This document shows positions 56,134 through 64,000 of a stretch of 64,000 nucleotides of DNA, one piece after another. A program made the position numbers and the translations under genes. The stretch comes from a virus. Where the stretch lies: positions 26,838 through 90,837 of IMG/VR virus record IMGVR_UViG_3300037244_000020. One strand, given 5' to 3'. Each line of letters starts with the position of its first letter. The stretch's first letter is position 1. The notes under the pieces are model-generated. The model was not told the DNA's origin and ran no database searches. It saw only the letters and a program-made list of their open reading frames with translations.

Positions 56134-56351
56134 GCAGCCCTCCGTACACGTTTCTCATAGTCTTCCTGGCACTCGGACAGCCCATCCCCCAGCGCTGCGC
56201 AGAACAGCTTGCCTGGCTCCAAGTCAGCTTCACAGTTGTGGCACATGCAGATGGGCGCGAGTTGCGGGCCGGTATTGCGCCGTACGGCCGCCAAGCGGGC
56301 GCTGAGTTCGAGTTGAATGGTTTGATCTGCGTTATCTGCTATGTCGGACAT
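56130..56351 (-). CDS. Zinc-ribbon protein (TraR/DksA-like end)
   Basis: 73 residues. The N-terminal helix is followed by MCHNCEADLEPGKLFCAALG and a later ECQEDYE. The Cys spacing (CxxC...C...C) and the C-terminal QEDYE helix resemble short phage zinc-finger proteins related to TraR/DksA, which bind RNA polymerase. The precise role is uncertain. Confidence 0.7.
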   Translation of the reverse strand: MSDIADNADQTIQLELSARLAAVRRNTGPQLAPICMCHNCEADLEPGKLFCAALGDGLSECQEDYEKRVRRAA

Positions 56352-56376
56352 TTAAATTCCCCCGGTTACTGTTAAA

Positions 56377-59300
56377 TTACGCCGCTGCAGTTTGTGGGTA
56401 GTGCTGTGGGAACAATTCCCGCAACGCGCCCTCAATAGCTTCGGTCGTCGGTTGATCGCCAATTTCGATCAACTCTTTGAAGTTTAAGCCAATTCCGATG
56501 CTGGACTCAATCGGAATAAACATGTCGGCGTAACGCTGTGTCATCAGCGCGTGCAGTTCTTGGGTGAACGCAACGAGGTCTTCCCGACCGCAGGAGAATA
56601 CCAACTCGTCATGCACCACAGCGATAAACTCCACGTCGTACCTGACGAGCAACTTCGCGCGCCAGATACGGCCCATAGCCAACTTGGTCATCTCAGCGCA
56701 CGACCCCTGGATCTCGAAGTTGACCGCCTGCCGCTCGGCGCCGCTGCGAATACCCCAGTCGGCAGAAGCAAATGCTTCGTCCAGATGGCGTCGGCCGCCC
56801 AAACGTGTCAAGGCGTAGCCGCGCTTTTTCGCGATCGGGATGACATCGTCCTTCTTCCATTCTTCCGCACGCCAAAACGTCGCGTGCTTCGCGTCGAGAT
56901 AGGACTGTGCCTCTTCCTCCGGGACCATCAGCGTTTGCGCCATCTTCGGGGCTTGCGCGCCGTACTCGCTCGCAAAGTTCGTTGTCTTGGCCTTGATGCG
57001 CGTCGCCTTGACCTGCGCATGCAGCAGGTGGTCTTTATTGTCGATCGCTTCTGCAAACACCTCGTAAGACATCTCAGCGTTGATCTTCTTCTGCGCAATC
57101 GATACGCCTGTGAGGTGGTGCATATCACGTTTGTTCTCGCCCACGAAGCAGGACGTCATCGCCTCGTCGCCTGATGTGTCAGCGATCACACGTAACTCCT
57201 GAGCCTTGAAGTCGAGTGCTACAACTACCGCGTCTTTGTGATGCGATTCGATGTTCTGACGGAAATCCCCCTTGGTCTTCGGCCACTGCGCTTTGTTCGG
57301 CTTATTCGGAGCAAAGCGCCTGGTCGCGGTCATGCACTGTCCGTCCGATCCGTGAATGCGGCCGGTCTTCCAGTGCTGCAGATAGCGGTAGGGCTTATAG
57401 AACAGTTTGCGGCGGGTTGCCACAGCCCGCATCGTGTGCAGTGCATCGAGCACCTCCACAGCCGCCGCATGCGTCTCGTTGTCATAGAACTTCGCTGAGG
57501 CGATCGCGAGTGCATCTGACTTTGGCGAACCTACGGCGCGGCTCCCATGCGCTGCCTTCTCCGCTGCGGTTGGCCGGTTGCGTACGCGAATCGGCAGCGC
57601 CATCGTCTCATACAGCAGCTTCTGCATCTGCTTCGGGCTGTCGACGTTCAGGTTCGGCTCGCCCTTGAAGAACTTGCGGGCGTAGGCTTCGACAGGTTGC
57701 GTGTCGCCGTTCGCAGTGGTTGCTTGCAAGTACAATTCGCCCAGCGTCTCGCCGCCGTCCTCAGCGGCCATCAGCGCCGCCAGCTTGGCTGGCGTACGTG
57801 TCTGGCTCTTGAACTCCCGACCAGTGACGACTTGGAAGATCTGCTTCATGCTCGCGGGTTCGAGCGTCACTTCAGGCAACTCTACGCCATCCCATTTCTG
57901 TTCAATCAGGTAAGCCCGGACCTTCTCCCATGCAGCCTCGTGCAACTTGTCGTCCTCGCGCTCTTGCTTACGCATCGTCTCGCGGTTGAATTTGAAGCCA
58001 GTGACCATACCAGCCGCGACGAGGTACGCTGCATCGATCTCCACTTCCCGGTACAAGTCGAACGTTCCCTCCAATTCCAAGATGGTCTGGTAGTGGTTGC
58101 GCAGCGCTGATGTGACGATCGTGTCGTCCGTGCCGTAAGCGAAGACTTCCTGCGGCGTCAGTTCGTTCATCTTACGGCCCTGCGTCACTTCCTCGTAGCT
58201 GACCTGCTCGTAGTCTAGCCGCAGCTTCGCCTGTGCTTTCAGACCCACCCTCACGTTCTCGTCGACGTAAGACGCTTGGAAAATCGTGTCATCAATCCGG
58301 GGCAGAAAGCCACAGTCCCAGTCTGGGTTCTCGCCTATGTAGTCGATCAGGTTGAGGAAGAACACGACCAATTCGAAAGACGAGTTATGGACGCTGTACC
58401 GGATCTCGCGATCGGACTTGATCAGCTTGTCCAAGAACAGGTAAAGCTGCTCCGGCGTGATGTTCTTGTCGGTCTCGTGATTTACGGTAAAGTAAAGCGT
58501 GTGCTGCTGGTTGTCGCCGAACGTAATGCCCATCCCCGCGATAATCTGCGCGATGATGTCGATTCCCTTTGGCGCGTCTTCCTCGTCCTGGTCATTGACC
58601 GCACGCAGCCACTCATCGCTTTCCTGGGGCGTGAAGGACTCCAAGTCGATCGATACCCAAGGAGATTGCCGAATTCTGGCCCACACGTCGCTCGCCATAA
58701 GCTGCGCGAAGTTGCCTGCATGGATGATGCGACGCTGCTGGTAGAGCTTGTCGAAACGCTCGTCGGGATGCTCACCTTCTGGCTTCTCCAGCGTCATGCC
58801 GGGGGACCAGACCAGTTTCTTGCCCGGCACGTTGACGAGGTGGTCAAGGAAGCCTGCTGCCCGGTAGCAGCGTCTTACCGTGTCTGCTGAGTCGAGGATC
58901 TTCTGCAGCGGCTTTAGCTGTTTCGCGTCTTCCTTCAGTTCGTCCCACTCGCCCGCTTCGATGATCTTTTCGAGCGCTCTGAGGCCGTCCTCTTCGCAGG
59001 CTACGTAGAGATCGATAAAGCCTTTGTCGCCGACGCCTTTAGCGCCGGGCAACTTGTCGCTATCGTCGCCAACGATAGCCTTATAGAGTCGGATGAACTC
59101 GAACGGGAAAGGGCCGTAGGGGTTCTCGTCGACGTTGACAGCCTTCGACTGGTAGCGAAGGCTGCAGCCTTCGACGTCTGCGAGCGCAAATGAATCTCCG
59201 TCGTCCATCACGACGACCCGCTCGCTCTTCAAGTTCCTCGCGAGATAGGCCACCACATCGTCGGCCTCTAGGCCATCCTGCTTGACAAATGTTGAACCGA

Positions 59301-59646
59301 GGCGCTTGAAGAAGGTCTGTACCCACTCCTCCAGTTTGTTGTATTCGTCCATCTGCTGCTGCGGACGCGGGGCGCGTTGTTTGTAGCCTGGAAAGATGTT
59401 ACGGCGAATTGCCGTACCGTGGTCCCCCTCAAGCACGAAGATGATGTCGATCGGCGCTGCGTTCAGGTCCCTCAACGTCGCGCTGACGCTGTTCAGGAAC
59501 TTTTCCCGACCGTACTGCCAGCCATTGACCTGTACGGTCTTTCCTTCGAATTCGACTTTGCAGCCGAATTCCTTGTCGACTCCGGCGAAGTAGCAACGCT
59601 TGAGCACGCTGCTAACGTCGTAAATTACATGGCGGCGGTTACGCAT
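56377..59646 (-). CDS. DNA polymerase I with 5' nuclease domain
   Basis: 1,089 residues from the ATG at 59646 (AGGAG upstream). Residues 1-290 are a 5' nuclease: IFVLEGDHGTAIRR...YKQRAPRP, GLEADDVVAYLARNL, GDDSDKLPGAKGVGDKG. A 3'-5' exonuclease-like part follows (WVSIDLESFTPQE, SVHNSSFELVVFF). The polymerase has motif A DFKAQELRVIAD, motif B RIKAKTTNFASEYGA, and motif C VVHDELVF. It is larger than E. coli Pol I. Confidence 0.93.
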   Translation of the reverse strand: MRNRRHVIYDVSSVLKRCYFAGVDKEFGCKVEFEGKTVQVNGWQYGREKFLNSVSATLRDLNAAPIDIIFVLEGDHGTAIRRNIFPGYKQRAPRPQQQMDEYNKLEEWVQTFFKRLGSTFVKQDGLEADDVVAYLARNLKSERVVVMDDGDSFALADVEGCSLRYQSKAVNVDENPYGPFPFEFIRLYKAIVGDDSDKLPGAKGVGDKGFIDLYVACEEDGLRALEKIIEAGEWDELKEDAKQLKPLQKILDSADTVRRCYRAAGFLDHLVNVPGKKLVWSPGMTLEKPEGEHPDERFDKLYQQRRIIHAGNFAQLMASDVWARIRQSPWVSIDLESFTPQESDEWLRAVNDQDEEDAPKGIDIIAQIIAGMGITFGDNQQHTLYFTVNHETDKNITPEQLYLFLDKLIKSDREIRYSVHNSSFELVVFFLNLIDYIGENPDWDCGFLPRIDDTIFQASYVDENVRVGLKAQAKLRLDYEQVSYEEVTQGRKMNELTPQEVFAYGTDDTIVTSALRNHYQTILELEGTFDLYREVEIDAAYLVAAGMVTGFKFNRETMRKQEREDDKLHEAAWEKVRAYLIEQKWDGVELPEVTLEPASMKQIFQVVTGREFKSQTRTPAKLAALMAAEDGGETLGELYLQATTANGDTQPVEAYARKFFKGEPNLNVDSPKQMQKLLYETMALPIRVRNRPTAAEKAAHGSRAVGSPKSDALAIASAKFYDNETHAAAVEVLDALHTMRAVATRRKLFYKPYRYLQHWKTGRIHGSDGQCMTATRRFAPNKPNKAQWPKTKGDFRQNIESHHKDAVVVALDFKAQELRVIADTSGDEAMTSCFVGENKRDMHHLTGVSIAQKKINAEMSYEVFAEAIDNKDHLLHAQVKATRIKAKTTNFASEYGAQAPKMAQTLMVPEEEAQSYLDAKHATFWRAEEWKKDDVIPIAKKRGYALTRLGGRRHLDEAFASADWGIRSGAERQAVNFEIQGSCAEMTKLAMGRIWRAKLLVRYDVEFIAVVHDELVFSCGREDLVAFTQELHALMTQRYADMFIPIESSIGIGLNFKELIEIGDQPTTEAIEGALRELFPQHYPQTAAA

Positions 59647-60118
59647 TTTTGGACTCCTGCTCACGCAACATCAACTCCAGCCGTGCCAAGGCGTTCCACG
59701 CGAGGTGGGCGGCGTGCAGCAGCGCTGTGTCCTCGTCACACTCCTCGATGTTTTCCTTCAGCCGATGCCGATCCATCGCGTCGGTATAGCGTGCAACGCC
59801 GTTCTCGACGCTCTGCCAGCCTCCGTCCGTATACTTGTTCGCCCCGTAGGTGCCGACTTTAGCGACTTCCATCAGCGCCCGCGACATTTGCGTGATAATC
59901 AAGGACGGCCGCGTCTTGCCTGCGTCCAGCTTCGCCCCGGGCGCGTGGGGATCGAGGCCGTTAGGGTCGCGCTCAGACCATATCGTTGTCTTGGGTGTAG
60001 CCCAGTGTGCTATCAAATCTTCGCTGGATAACTTGTTCATGGTCTGGGCTATAGCGCCAGCTAGAAATGTGAGGCCGCTGGTCCCTAAGGCGTCTCTCTG
60101 TGCTTCTTCGTTATTCAT
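59639..60118 (-). CDS. dATP/dGTP diphosphohydrolase-like protein (DUF5664)
   Basis: 159 residues. The family pattern is clear: GAKLDAGKTRPSLIITQMSR, ALMEVAKVGTYGANKYTDGG, WQSVENGVARYTDAMDRH, DEDTALLHAAHLAWNALARL. It is the N-terminal dATP/dGTP diphosphohydrolase domain named from Z-genome phages, but most members are in ordinary phages. It overlaps the polymerase gene by 8 nt. Confidence 0.8.
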   Translation of the reverse strand: MNNEEAQRDALGTSGLTFLAGAIAQTMNKLSSEDLIAHWATPKTTIWSERDPNGLDPHAPGAKLDAGKTRPSLIITQMSRALMEVAKVGTYGANKYTDGGWQSVENGVARYTDAMDRHRLKENIEECDEDTALLHAAHLAWNALARLELMLREQESKNA

Positions 60119-60135
60119 GGTCTTTGAGGTGGGTT

Positions 60136-60282
60136 ATGGAATGGGCGTTCTTTTCAACTTTCATGTTCTACGCAGGGCTGCCGAGCCTCGCCAAGCGCAC
60201 GATTGAGAATCCGCGAACCGGGCTGCAATACTTGGGGTGGAGCGTGGCCCGGTTCGCTCTGCTGTCTAATCTGGGGCCGTGA
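60136..60282 (+). CDS. Possible small rightward protein
   Basis: 48 residues starting MEWAFFSTFMFYAGLPSLAK, hydrophobic start then a soluble tail. GAGG lies 6 nt before the ATG. It is the only rightward candidate in this leftward operon and would overlap the end of 60266..60673. Without it, 60119-60265 would be an unexplained gap. Confidence 0.3.
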   Translation: MEWAFFSTFMFYAGLPSLAKRTIENPRTGLQYLGWSVARFALLSNLGP

Positions 60283-60673
60283 CTTCTGGCACTTCACCAC
60301 CGAATTCGGAAGCGACGAAGGCGCGCATCGCTGCGATAAGTGGCGAGGTTCCTGGCATCCCCTGGCTGCAGTCAGAGTCTATGACCCCCAGATCCGCGTC
60401 ATAGTACCCGTGCTCGTTACTCCCGGGATGCGCAGCGTAGAACTGACCTGCGTCGGCCCATACAGCGACGCGCTGCTCTTCAATGATCTGGCCGCCTTGT
60501 ACCCAGTTCGTCGAAGGAGTCCAACAAGAACGCTTACATACGAACCGCTCGAACGGCGCTTTATCCGCTTCGTGATACCAAGCATCGACTGAGTCAGCCG
60601 GGTAATCGATCCACCCCAACGCCTTCGCCACCCAGTAATCGAGCAGCGGCCCTTCCAACTCAGAGACTCTCAT
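60266..60673 (-). CDS. DUF2591 (NinX-like) protein
   Basis: 135 residues from the ATG at 60673. MRVSELEGPLLDYWVAKALG opens the DUF2591 family, TPSTNWVQGGQIIEEQRVAV is the middle, and TSPLIAAMRAFVASEFGGEV is the end. Found in many phages of Gram-negative hosts; function unknown. It overlaps the exonuclease stop as TGATG. Confidence 0.85.
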   Translation of the reverse strand: MRVSELEGPLLDYWVAKALGWIDYPADSVDAWYHEADKAPFERFVCKRSCWTPSTNWVQGGQIIEEQRVAVWADAGQFYAAHPGSNEHGYYDADLGVIDSDCSQGMPGTSPLIAAMRAFVASEFGGEVPEVTAPD

Positions 60674-61335
60674 CACAACTCCTTCAGCGCGCGCCGCATG
60701 TTCCAAGACAGCGAATCGCATTTGTTCAGCAGCCAATCTACATAATCGTCCGGCAGATCCGAAAGCTTCGTGCCTTTGTGCTTCCCGAAGCCGATCGTCG
60801 TCGGACGCTGCATCATGCAGCTTTCCAAGATGTGCCACGAAGTCTTCTGCAGCATCCTGTTGATCAGTTCCTGCGTCGTAATGCAGTCGCCGAGTGCTGA
60901 GTGAGCCAACGACTTGCCCAGGCCCAAATGCTCGCGCAGGAAGTCCAGAGAGTGCTTCGGCGCGTCGACGAACACGCGCGCAGCTTTCAACGTGCAGCCC
61001 ACCTCCAGCGACGACGGGTAGACGCCGTCGAGGTACTGCATGTCGTAGCTCGCAAAGTTGTGTCCGACCACGAGCGCGAACTCGTTCTTCGTCAGTTTCA
61101 ACGCTGCGGGAAGCACGTCCTGCAGCGAAGGCGCGTCTTTGACCATCTCGTCAGTAATGCCGTGTACCTTCATGGCTCCCATCGGGATCGGGATGCCCGG
61201 GTTGATCAGGCTCTCGAAACGCTCGACTTCTACGAGGCGGTTGTCCTTCAGGTCGCACAGGATATGCGCGTATTCGACAATCCGCGCGTCCGGGCCGAGG
61301 CCGCTTGTTTCGGTATCCGCAACGAAGATTTTCAC
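60673..61335 (-). CDS. DnaQ-like 3'-5' exonuclease with DUF3820-like end
   Basis: 220 residues from a GTG at 61335 with AGGA 6 nt upstream. FVADTETSGLGPDARIVEYA is Exo I (DxE), GHNFASYDMQYL is Exo II and HSALGDCITTQELI is Exo III, a DEDDh exonuclease. The C-terminal FGKHKGTKLSDLPDDYVDWL is the DUF3820-like module often fused to phage exonucleases. It may serve as proofreader or in recombination. Confidence 0.88.
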   Translation of the reverse strand: MKIFVADTETSGLGPDARIVEYAHILCDLKDNRLVEVERFESLINPGIPIPMGAMKVHGITDEMVKDAPSLQDVLPAALKLTKNEFALVVGHNFASYDMQYLDGVYPSSLEVGCTLKAARVFVDAPKHSLDFLREHLGLGKSLAHSALGDCITTQELINRMLQKTSWHILESCMMQRPTTIGFGKHKGTKLSDLPDDYVDWLLNKCDSLSWNMRRALKEL

Positions 61336-61363
61336 ATTGTTTCCTAGTTTCGTAGGGCAAAGA

Positions 61364-61384
61364 GAAACCCGGCCGAAGCCGGGT
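61364..61384 (-). terminator. Leftward terminator after 61404..62309
   Basis: ACCCGGC and GCCGGGT with a CGAA (UUCG on the RNA) tetraloop, then TTTCTCTTT leftward. A textbook intrinsic terminator. Confidence 0.88.
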
Positions 61385-61403
61385 CCAATCAAGCGCTTAC
61401 AGA

Positions 61404-62309
61404 TTAACCAAGGTCAACCGGCGCCGTCTTCCCGTGCGATGGGATGACGTTGAAGTAGCTCTTACCGTTCGCGTTCTTCGCACGTTCCGTGGTGAATCGA
61501 ACGACAGGGTGTCCTGACGTCTCAACGATACGGCCCATGCGCGCAGCGATGCCGCGATTCATGACGTACGAATTGAACTTGTCCTTCGACTGCGGAGCCA
61601 GTTGCAGCGCGACTATTTCGTTCATGTGTTCAAAGCCAGCCTCCTCAGCGTCGAGTGCGATGCCGTACAGCATTGTGTACTCTTTGACCGAGGCATTCTC
61701 GAAGCCGAGGCTGCGCAGATGGTCCTTGTACTCCTCGACCGTCTTTCCGCTCCACTCGTCGTCGTCGCCCGCAGCCTTGATCGTCTTGCCGTCGTCGGAG
61801 AACCGCACCAGTTTCTTCGACGCTTCGTCATCAGAGCCGGGTGCCACATTCCACGTCGGGCCGTAGCTGACCACTTGGATTTCGATAAATTCGCCCGCGT
61901 CCTTGCCCTCAGCCGAAGCGATATGGCCCGAGTCAACGCGCAGTCGCGGGAAAGTTTTGTACGTAACGTCGATTCCGTTCTTGGCGAACGCGTCCTTCAG
62001 ATCGGCGAGCGGGTTGACGAAGTTCTTGCTGCTGGAGAACATCGTCTTGAGCGCGCCACCCTCAGTACGGGCGATGACGGCGGTAGACTTCGCCGGTGCC
62101 TCTTGCTTTGCGACGACTTCATCCTTCACCGCCGCAACTTCCGGCTGCTTCTCTACAACCTTCGGCTCGTCCTTTTGCACGTCGGCGCGCGTCACCGTCT
62201 TGACTACTTCCTGGGCAACTTCGGCGCCTTGACCTTCTTCCTGCTCGAATTCCGGTGCTGCGGAGGCTGCTTGATCGGCTGCTACGTGCTTCGATTTGAT
62301 GATGCCCAT
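61404..62309 (-). CDS. Replication-region protein of unknown function
   Basis: 301 residues. The first 95 are a Glu/Ala/Val-rich linker. The remaining 200 form a folded domain: FVNPLADLKDAFAKNGIDVT, DAGEFIEIQVVSYGPTWNVA, LQLAPQSKDKFNSYVMNRGI, RFTTERAKNANGKSYFNVIP. It could be a single-strand DNA-binding or helicase-loading protein because of its location, but I cannot place the family. It has a separate promoter and terminator, so it is probably made in large amount. Confidence 0.75.
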   Translation of the reverse strand: MGIIKSKHVAADQAASAAPEFEQEEGQGAEVAQEVVKTVTRADVQKDEPKVVEKQPEVAAVKDEVVAKQEAPAKSTAVIARTEGGALKTMFSSSKNFVNPLADLKDAFAKNGIDVTYKTFPRLRVDSGHIASAEGKDAGEFIEIQVVSYGPTWNVAPGSDDEASKKLVRFSDDGKTIKAAGDDDEWSGKTVEEYKDHLRSLGFENASVKEYTMLYGIALDAEEAGFEHMNEIVALQLAPQSKDKFNSYVMNRGIAARMGRIVETSGHPVVRFTTERAKNANGKSYFNVIPSHGKTAPVDLG

Positions 62310-62382
62310 TTTAGAATTCCTGATTCACGGTTAAGGTTTAATGTGTGCTGCTTTGTGTCTTCACGCCGTCAGCACAGGAACT

Positions 62383-62411
62383 ACTTTACTACTCGAAAAC
62401 GCTTTGTGCAA
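62383..62411 (-). promoter_or_regulatory. Promoter for 61404..62309 (dispersed-family -35)
   Basis: Read leftward: TTGCAC (62406-62411), 17 bp starting AAAGC, TAAAGT (62383-62388). The -35 and spacer length equal those of the left-arm family, but the -10 is weaker and the downstream block is different. Confidence 0.6.
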
Positions 62412-62417
62412 CTACTT

Positions 62418-64000
62418 TCACGCTTTAAATGCCCCCAGCCCATACTCCTCTAACGCAACGGCCGACAAGCGCACGACACGCGGCGCGTTCGTGCCTTTGT
62501 TCAGCGGCGTGTCAGGGGGTGCGACTTCCTTCTTCAGCGAGGACGACTGCAACGCTGCGAGGAACGTATCCGGGTCAGGGAATGCAGGAACCTGGCTGCG
62601 ACGAGAGACGGCCGTGCGGTAGCGCAGATAAAACGCGTCGACATCGATATCCAAGTCCAGACCCGCGCCTGCGTATTCGTACTCAATCCCATGGCGCACG
62701 TTCCATTCAGCGTCCAAACTGTCCTGATGCGAAATCGTGACCATGAAGCGCAGCAGTTTGACGATTTCGGGCGCGGCCACAAGCGACGCGTAGTTGTTCG
62801 GCTCAATCAACGCTAGACGCAGGTCGGTCAAACGCTGCTCAAAGCGCTCGGCGTATATCTCAGGCATGTGATGCTTCAGCACCATGCCGAGAAACCCCAA
62901 GCCTGAGAGCGCGACGCCTGCGTTATAAACGATCCGGCTATTGCCCGACCGGGCCAGCTTCTCGTTAGCGACTTCGTGGCTGCGGGCGATCAGGTGCTTC
63001 AAGCTGTCCCGCTTGGACGCAGCGGTGCCGAGCAAGAGCAGCTTGCCGATCGCAGCCATCACCTGCGGATTAGCTGCCAAGGTCTGAAACGCAGCGTCCG
63101 CTTTGCCTGCGCGCGCCGCTTTGCTGAACGGTACCGAGATCGTACGCTCCTGAATCGCGGTCTCGGACTCCGCCGTCTCGGTCGTAAAGCACAGCGGCGT
63201 CGTCTTCGTGTCCATCGACAATTCCGCCCACTGGCCCGGCGCGCTGGACCGTGCATCGCCGCCGCCGCGTGGCGCCTGGAACGCGGGCGTGTACATCTCG
63301 TGAATCGTCATGCGAAAGTCGCGCACCGCCTCCAGCGACATCTTGGTGGGCTTGAACTCGTCGACCAGCATCGGAATGGTGCTCGATCCGCTGAACATCA
63401 CGCGCCGCCCATAGGCGGACCCTTGCGACGCATTCATGGCCTTAGGCTCTTCCTTGGCGTAGAACATCTTGAGCAACTGCAGGAATAGCTGCGTCTTGCC
63501 TGCGCCCGACTCGCCGTACGCTTGGAGAATGGGGAACGCCCCGTGCAGCGCGACATGCAGCGGTTTTTGCCAGCAGGCGACGAACCAGCCGAGCGTGGCC
63601 GCCACGGCGTAATCCGAATTGTTGAAATTCAGCAGCGCTTCTACCACGTCCGCCGCGTTGTCGAACTCGTTGACCTGCGCCGCCGCCATCACATCCGACT
63701 TGTAGTTTCCCGCCTCGCTGCCGGTCGATCCCCGGAACCGATAAGTGTTCTGCGAATCGTGCGCCCAGCAGCCACTCGGGCTGCACCAGATCATCTCCTC
63801 GCCTACCAGGTTAAAGCCTTCCTTGGCAAGCGCGTAGACTTTCCCATTCTGCCTAGCGTGCTGCATGATGAGTGCCAATATTGCTCCTGCTTTGGCGGTA
63901 TCCATCCGAGGGGCAGTGGCGCCCTTGGCTGCCAGAAATCCTTTGAACCGATCCCCGGATGTAAAGATACCGTGGTCTACGTTAATCTCCTGCGTGACGC
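62418..64000 (-). CDS. Primase-helicase-like ATPase, 5' end beyond window
   Basis: At least 527 residues; the frame is open to the window edge and reads sensibly upstream of the ATG at 63905 (...GDRFKGFLAAKGATAPRMDT). Walker A is GESGAGKTQ, Walker B region is STIPMLVDEFKPTK, then a sensor-like TTPLCFTTET and an RxxxVPF arginine segment. The organisation resembles SF3/DUF927-type phage helicases found with a primase domain. A Pol I family polymerase is nearby, so this is probably the replicative helicase. Confidence 0.8.
   Translation of the reverse strand, partial: VTQEINVDHGIFTSGDRFKGFLAAKGATAPRMDTAKAGAILALIMQHARQNGKVYALAKEGFNLVGEEMIWCSPSGCWAHDSQNTYRFRGSTGSEAGNYKSDVMAAAQVNEFDNAADVVEALLNFNNSDYAVAATLGWFVACWQKPLHVALHGAFPILQAYGESGAGKTQLFLQLLKMFYAKEEPKAMNASQGSAYGRRVMFSGSSTIPMLVDEFKPTKMSLEAVRDFRMTIHEMYTPAFQAPRGGGDARSSAPGQWAELSMDTKTTPLCFTTETAESETAIQERTISVPFSKAARAGKADAAFQTLAANPQVMAAIGKLLLLGTAASKRDSLKHLIARSHEVANEKLARSGNSRIVYNAGVALSGLGFLGMVLKHHMPEIYAERFEQRLTDLRLALIEPNNYASLVAAPEIVKLLRFMVTISHQDSLDAEWNVRHGIEYEYAGAGLDLDIDVDAFYLRYRTAVSRRSQVPAFPDPDTFLAALQSSSLKKEVAPPDTPLNKGTNAPRVVRLSAVALEEYGLGAFKA

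Noticed and set aside
59639-60118. Claim that this phage has a 2-aminoadenine (Z) genome
   Set aside because: Only the diphosphohydrolase-like gene and a Pol I type polymerase are present; purZ is not in this window and the family is widespread in normal-base phages.
1-64000. Search by eye for tRNA genes, integrase, attachment sites and rRNA
   Set aside because: Nothing convincing was found; the lack of integrase is only for this window, and a tRNA without obvious features could be missed without a covariance search.

Overview
This window is about 64 kb of a tailed bacteriophage genome. The head, tail and lysis genes follow the lambda-type siphovirus order, so the particle probably has a long non-contractile tail. 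The high GC content, the P22-like coat protein, the lambda-like tail-tip genes and the Rz/Rz1 spanins point to a Gram-negative host, and the gene style suggests a betaproteobacterium such as Burkholderia or a relative. That host guess is an inference. I see no integrase, excisionase, CRISPR array or tRNA gene. The replication set (DNA polymerase I with a 5' nuclease domain, primase-helicase, Dda-like helicase, ligase, SbcC/SbcD, ThyX) fits a largely self-sufficient, probably lytic phage.

Layout. (1) 1-10.2 kb is a leftward accessory or early arm of small, mostly unknown genes. It is punctuated by at least five near-identical sigma70-type promoters, repeated intergenic linkers and duplicated genes. 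It also holds a pentapeptide-repeat protein, two BRO-N-like proteins, a shortened sliding clamp and a repeat-rich 0.9 kb non-coding region (4.5-5.4 kb) that is the best candidate for a replication origin or control locus. A rightward HU-like gene pair sits inside it. (2) 10.2-25.4 kb, rightward: small terminase, a DUF2829/Tad2-like protein, a GIY-YIG homing endonuclease, large terminase, portal, head morphogenesis protein, scaffold, coat, an HNH endonuclease, then neck and tail-completion genes, a shrunken coat paralogue, the tail tube and a frameshifted tail chaperone. (3) 25.8-39.5 kb: tape measure, lambda M-L-K-I-J equivalents and tail fibres. (4) 39.6-41.4 kb: membrane protein, endolysin, holin and Rz/Rz1. 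(5) 41.4-44.1 kb: a divergent ribbon-helix-helix repressor-like gene and a rightward set of unusual Q/N- or G/F-rich proteins. (6) 44.1-64 kb, leftward: small proteins, a DUF2935-like protein, a HAD phosphatase, ThyX, a third homing endonuclease, recombination and replication genes, ending in a primase-helicase cut by the window edge.

The most striking observation is in the large terminase gene. Its P-loop is interrupted by an in-frame 57-nt insert containing a perfect 18-bp hairpin and a UAG stop. Removing exactly this insert restores an ideal P-loop. A GIY-YIG homing endonuclease gene ends 40 bp upstream of the gene. This resembles the phage T4 mobA / gene 60 translational-bypass cassette and could be a new example of it, or another form of recoding or split-gene expression. 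Other notable items are a coat-protein paralogue reduced to its termini, a Tad2-like anti-defence domain joined to a second domain with its own ribosome binding site, nine 24-bp palindromic repeats interleaved with a 17-bp element, a dispersed family of promoters, a shortened beta clamp, and a 20-residue C-terminal tag shared by two otherwise unrelated proteins.
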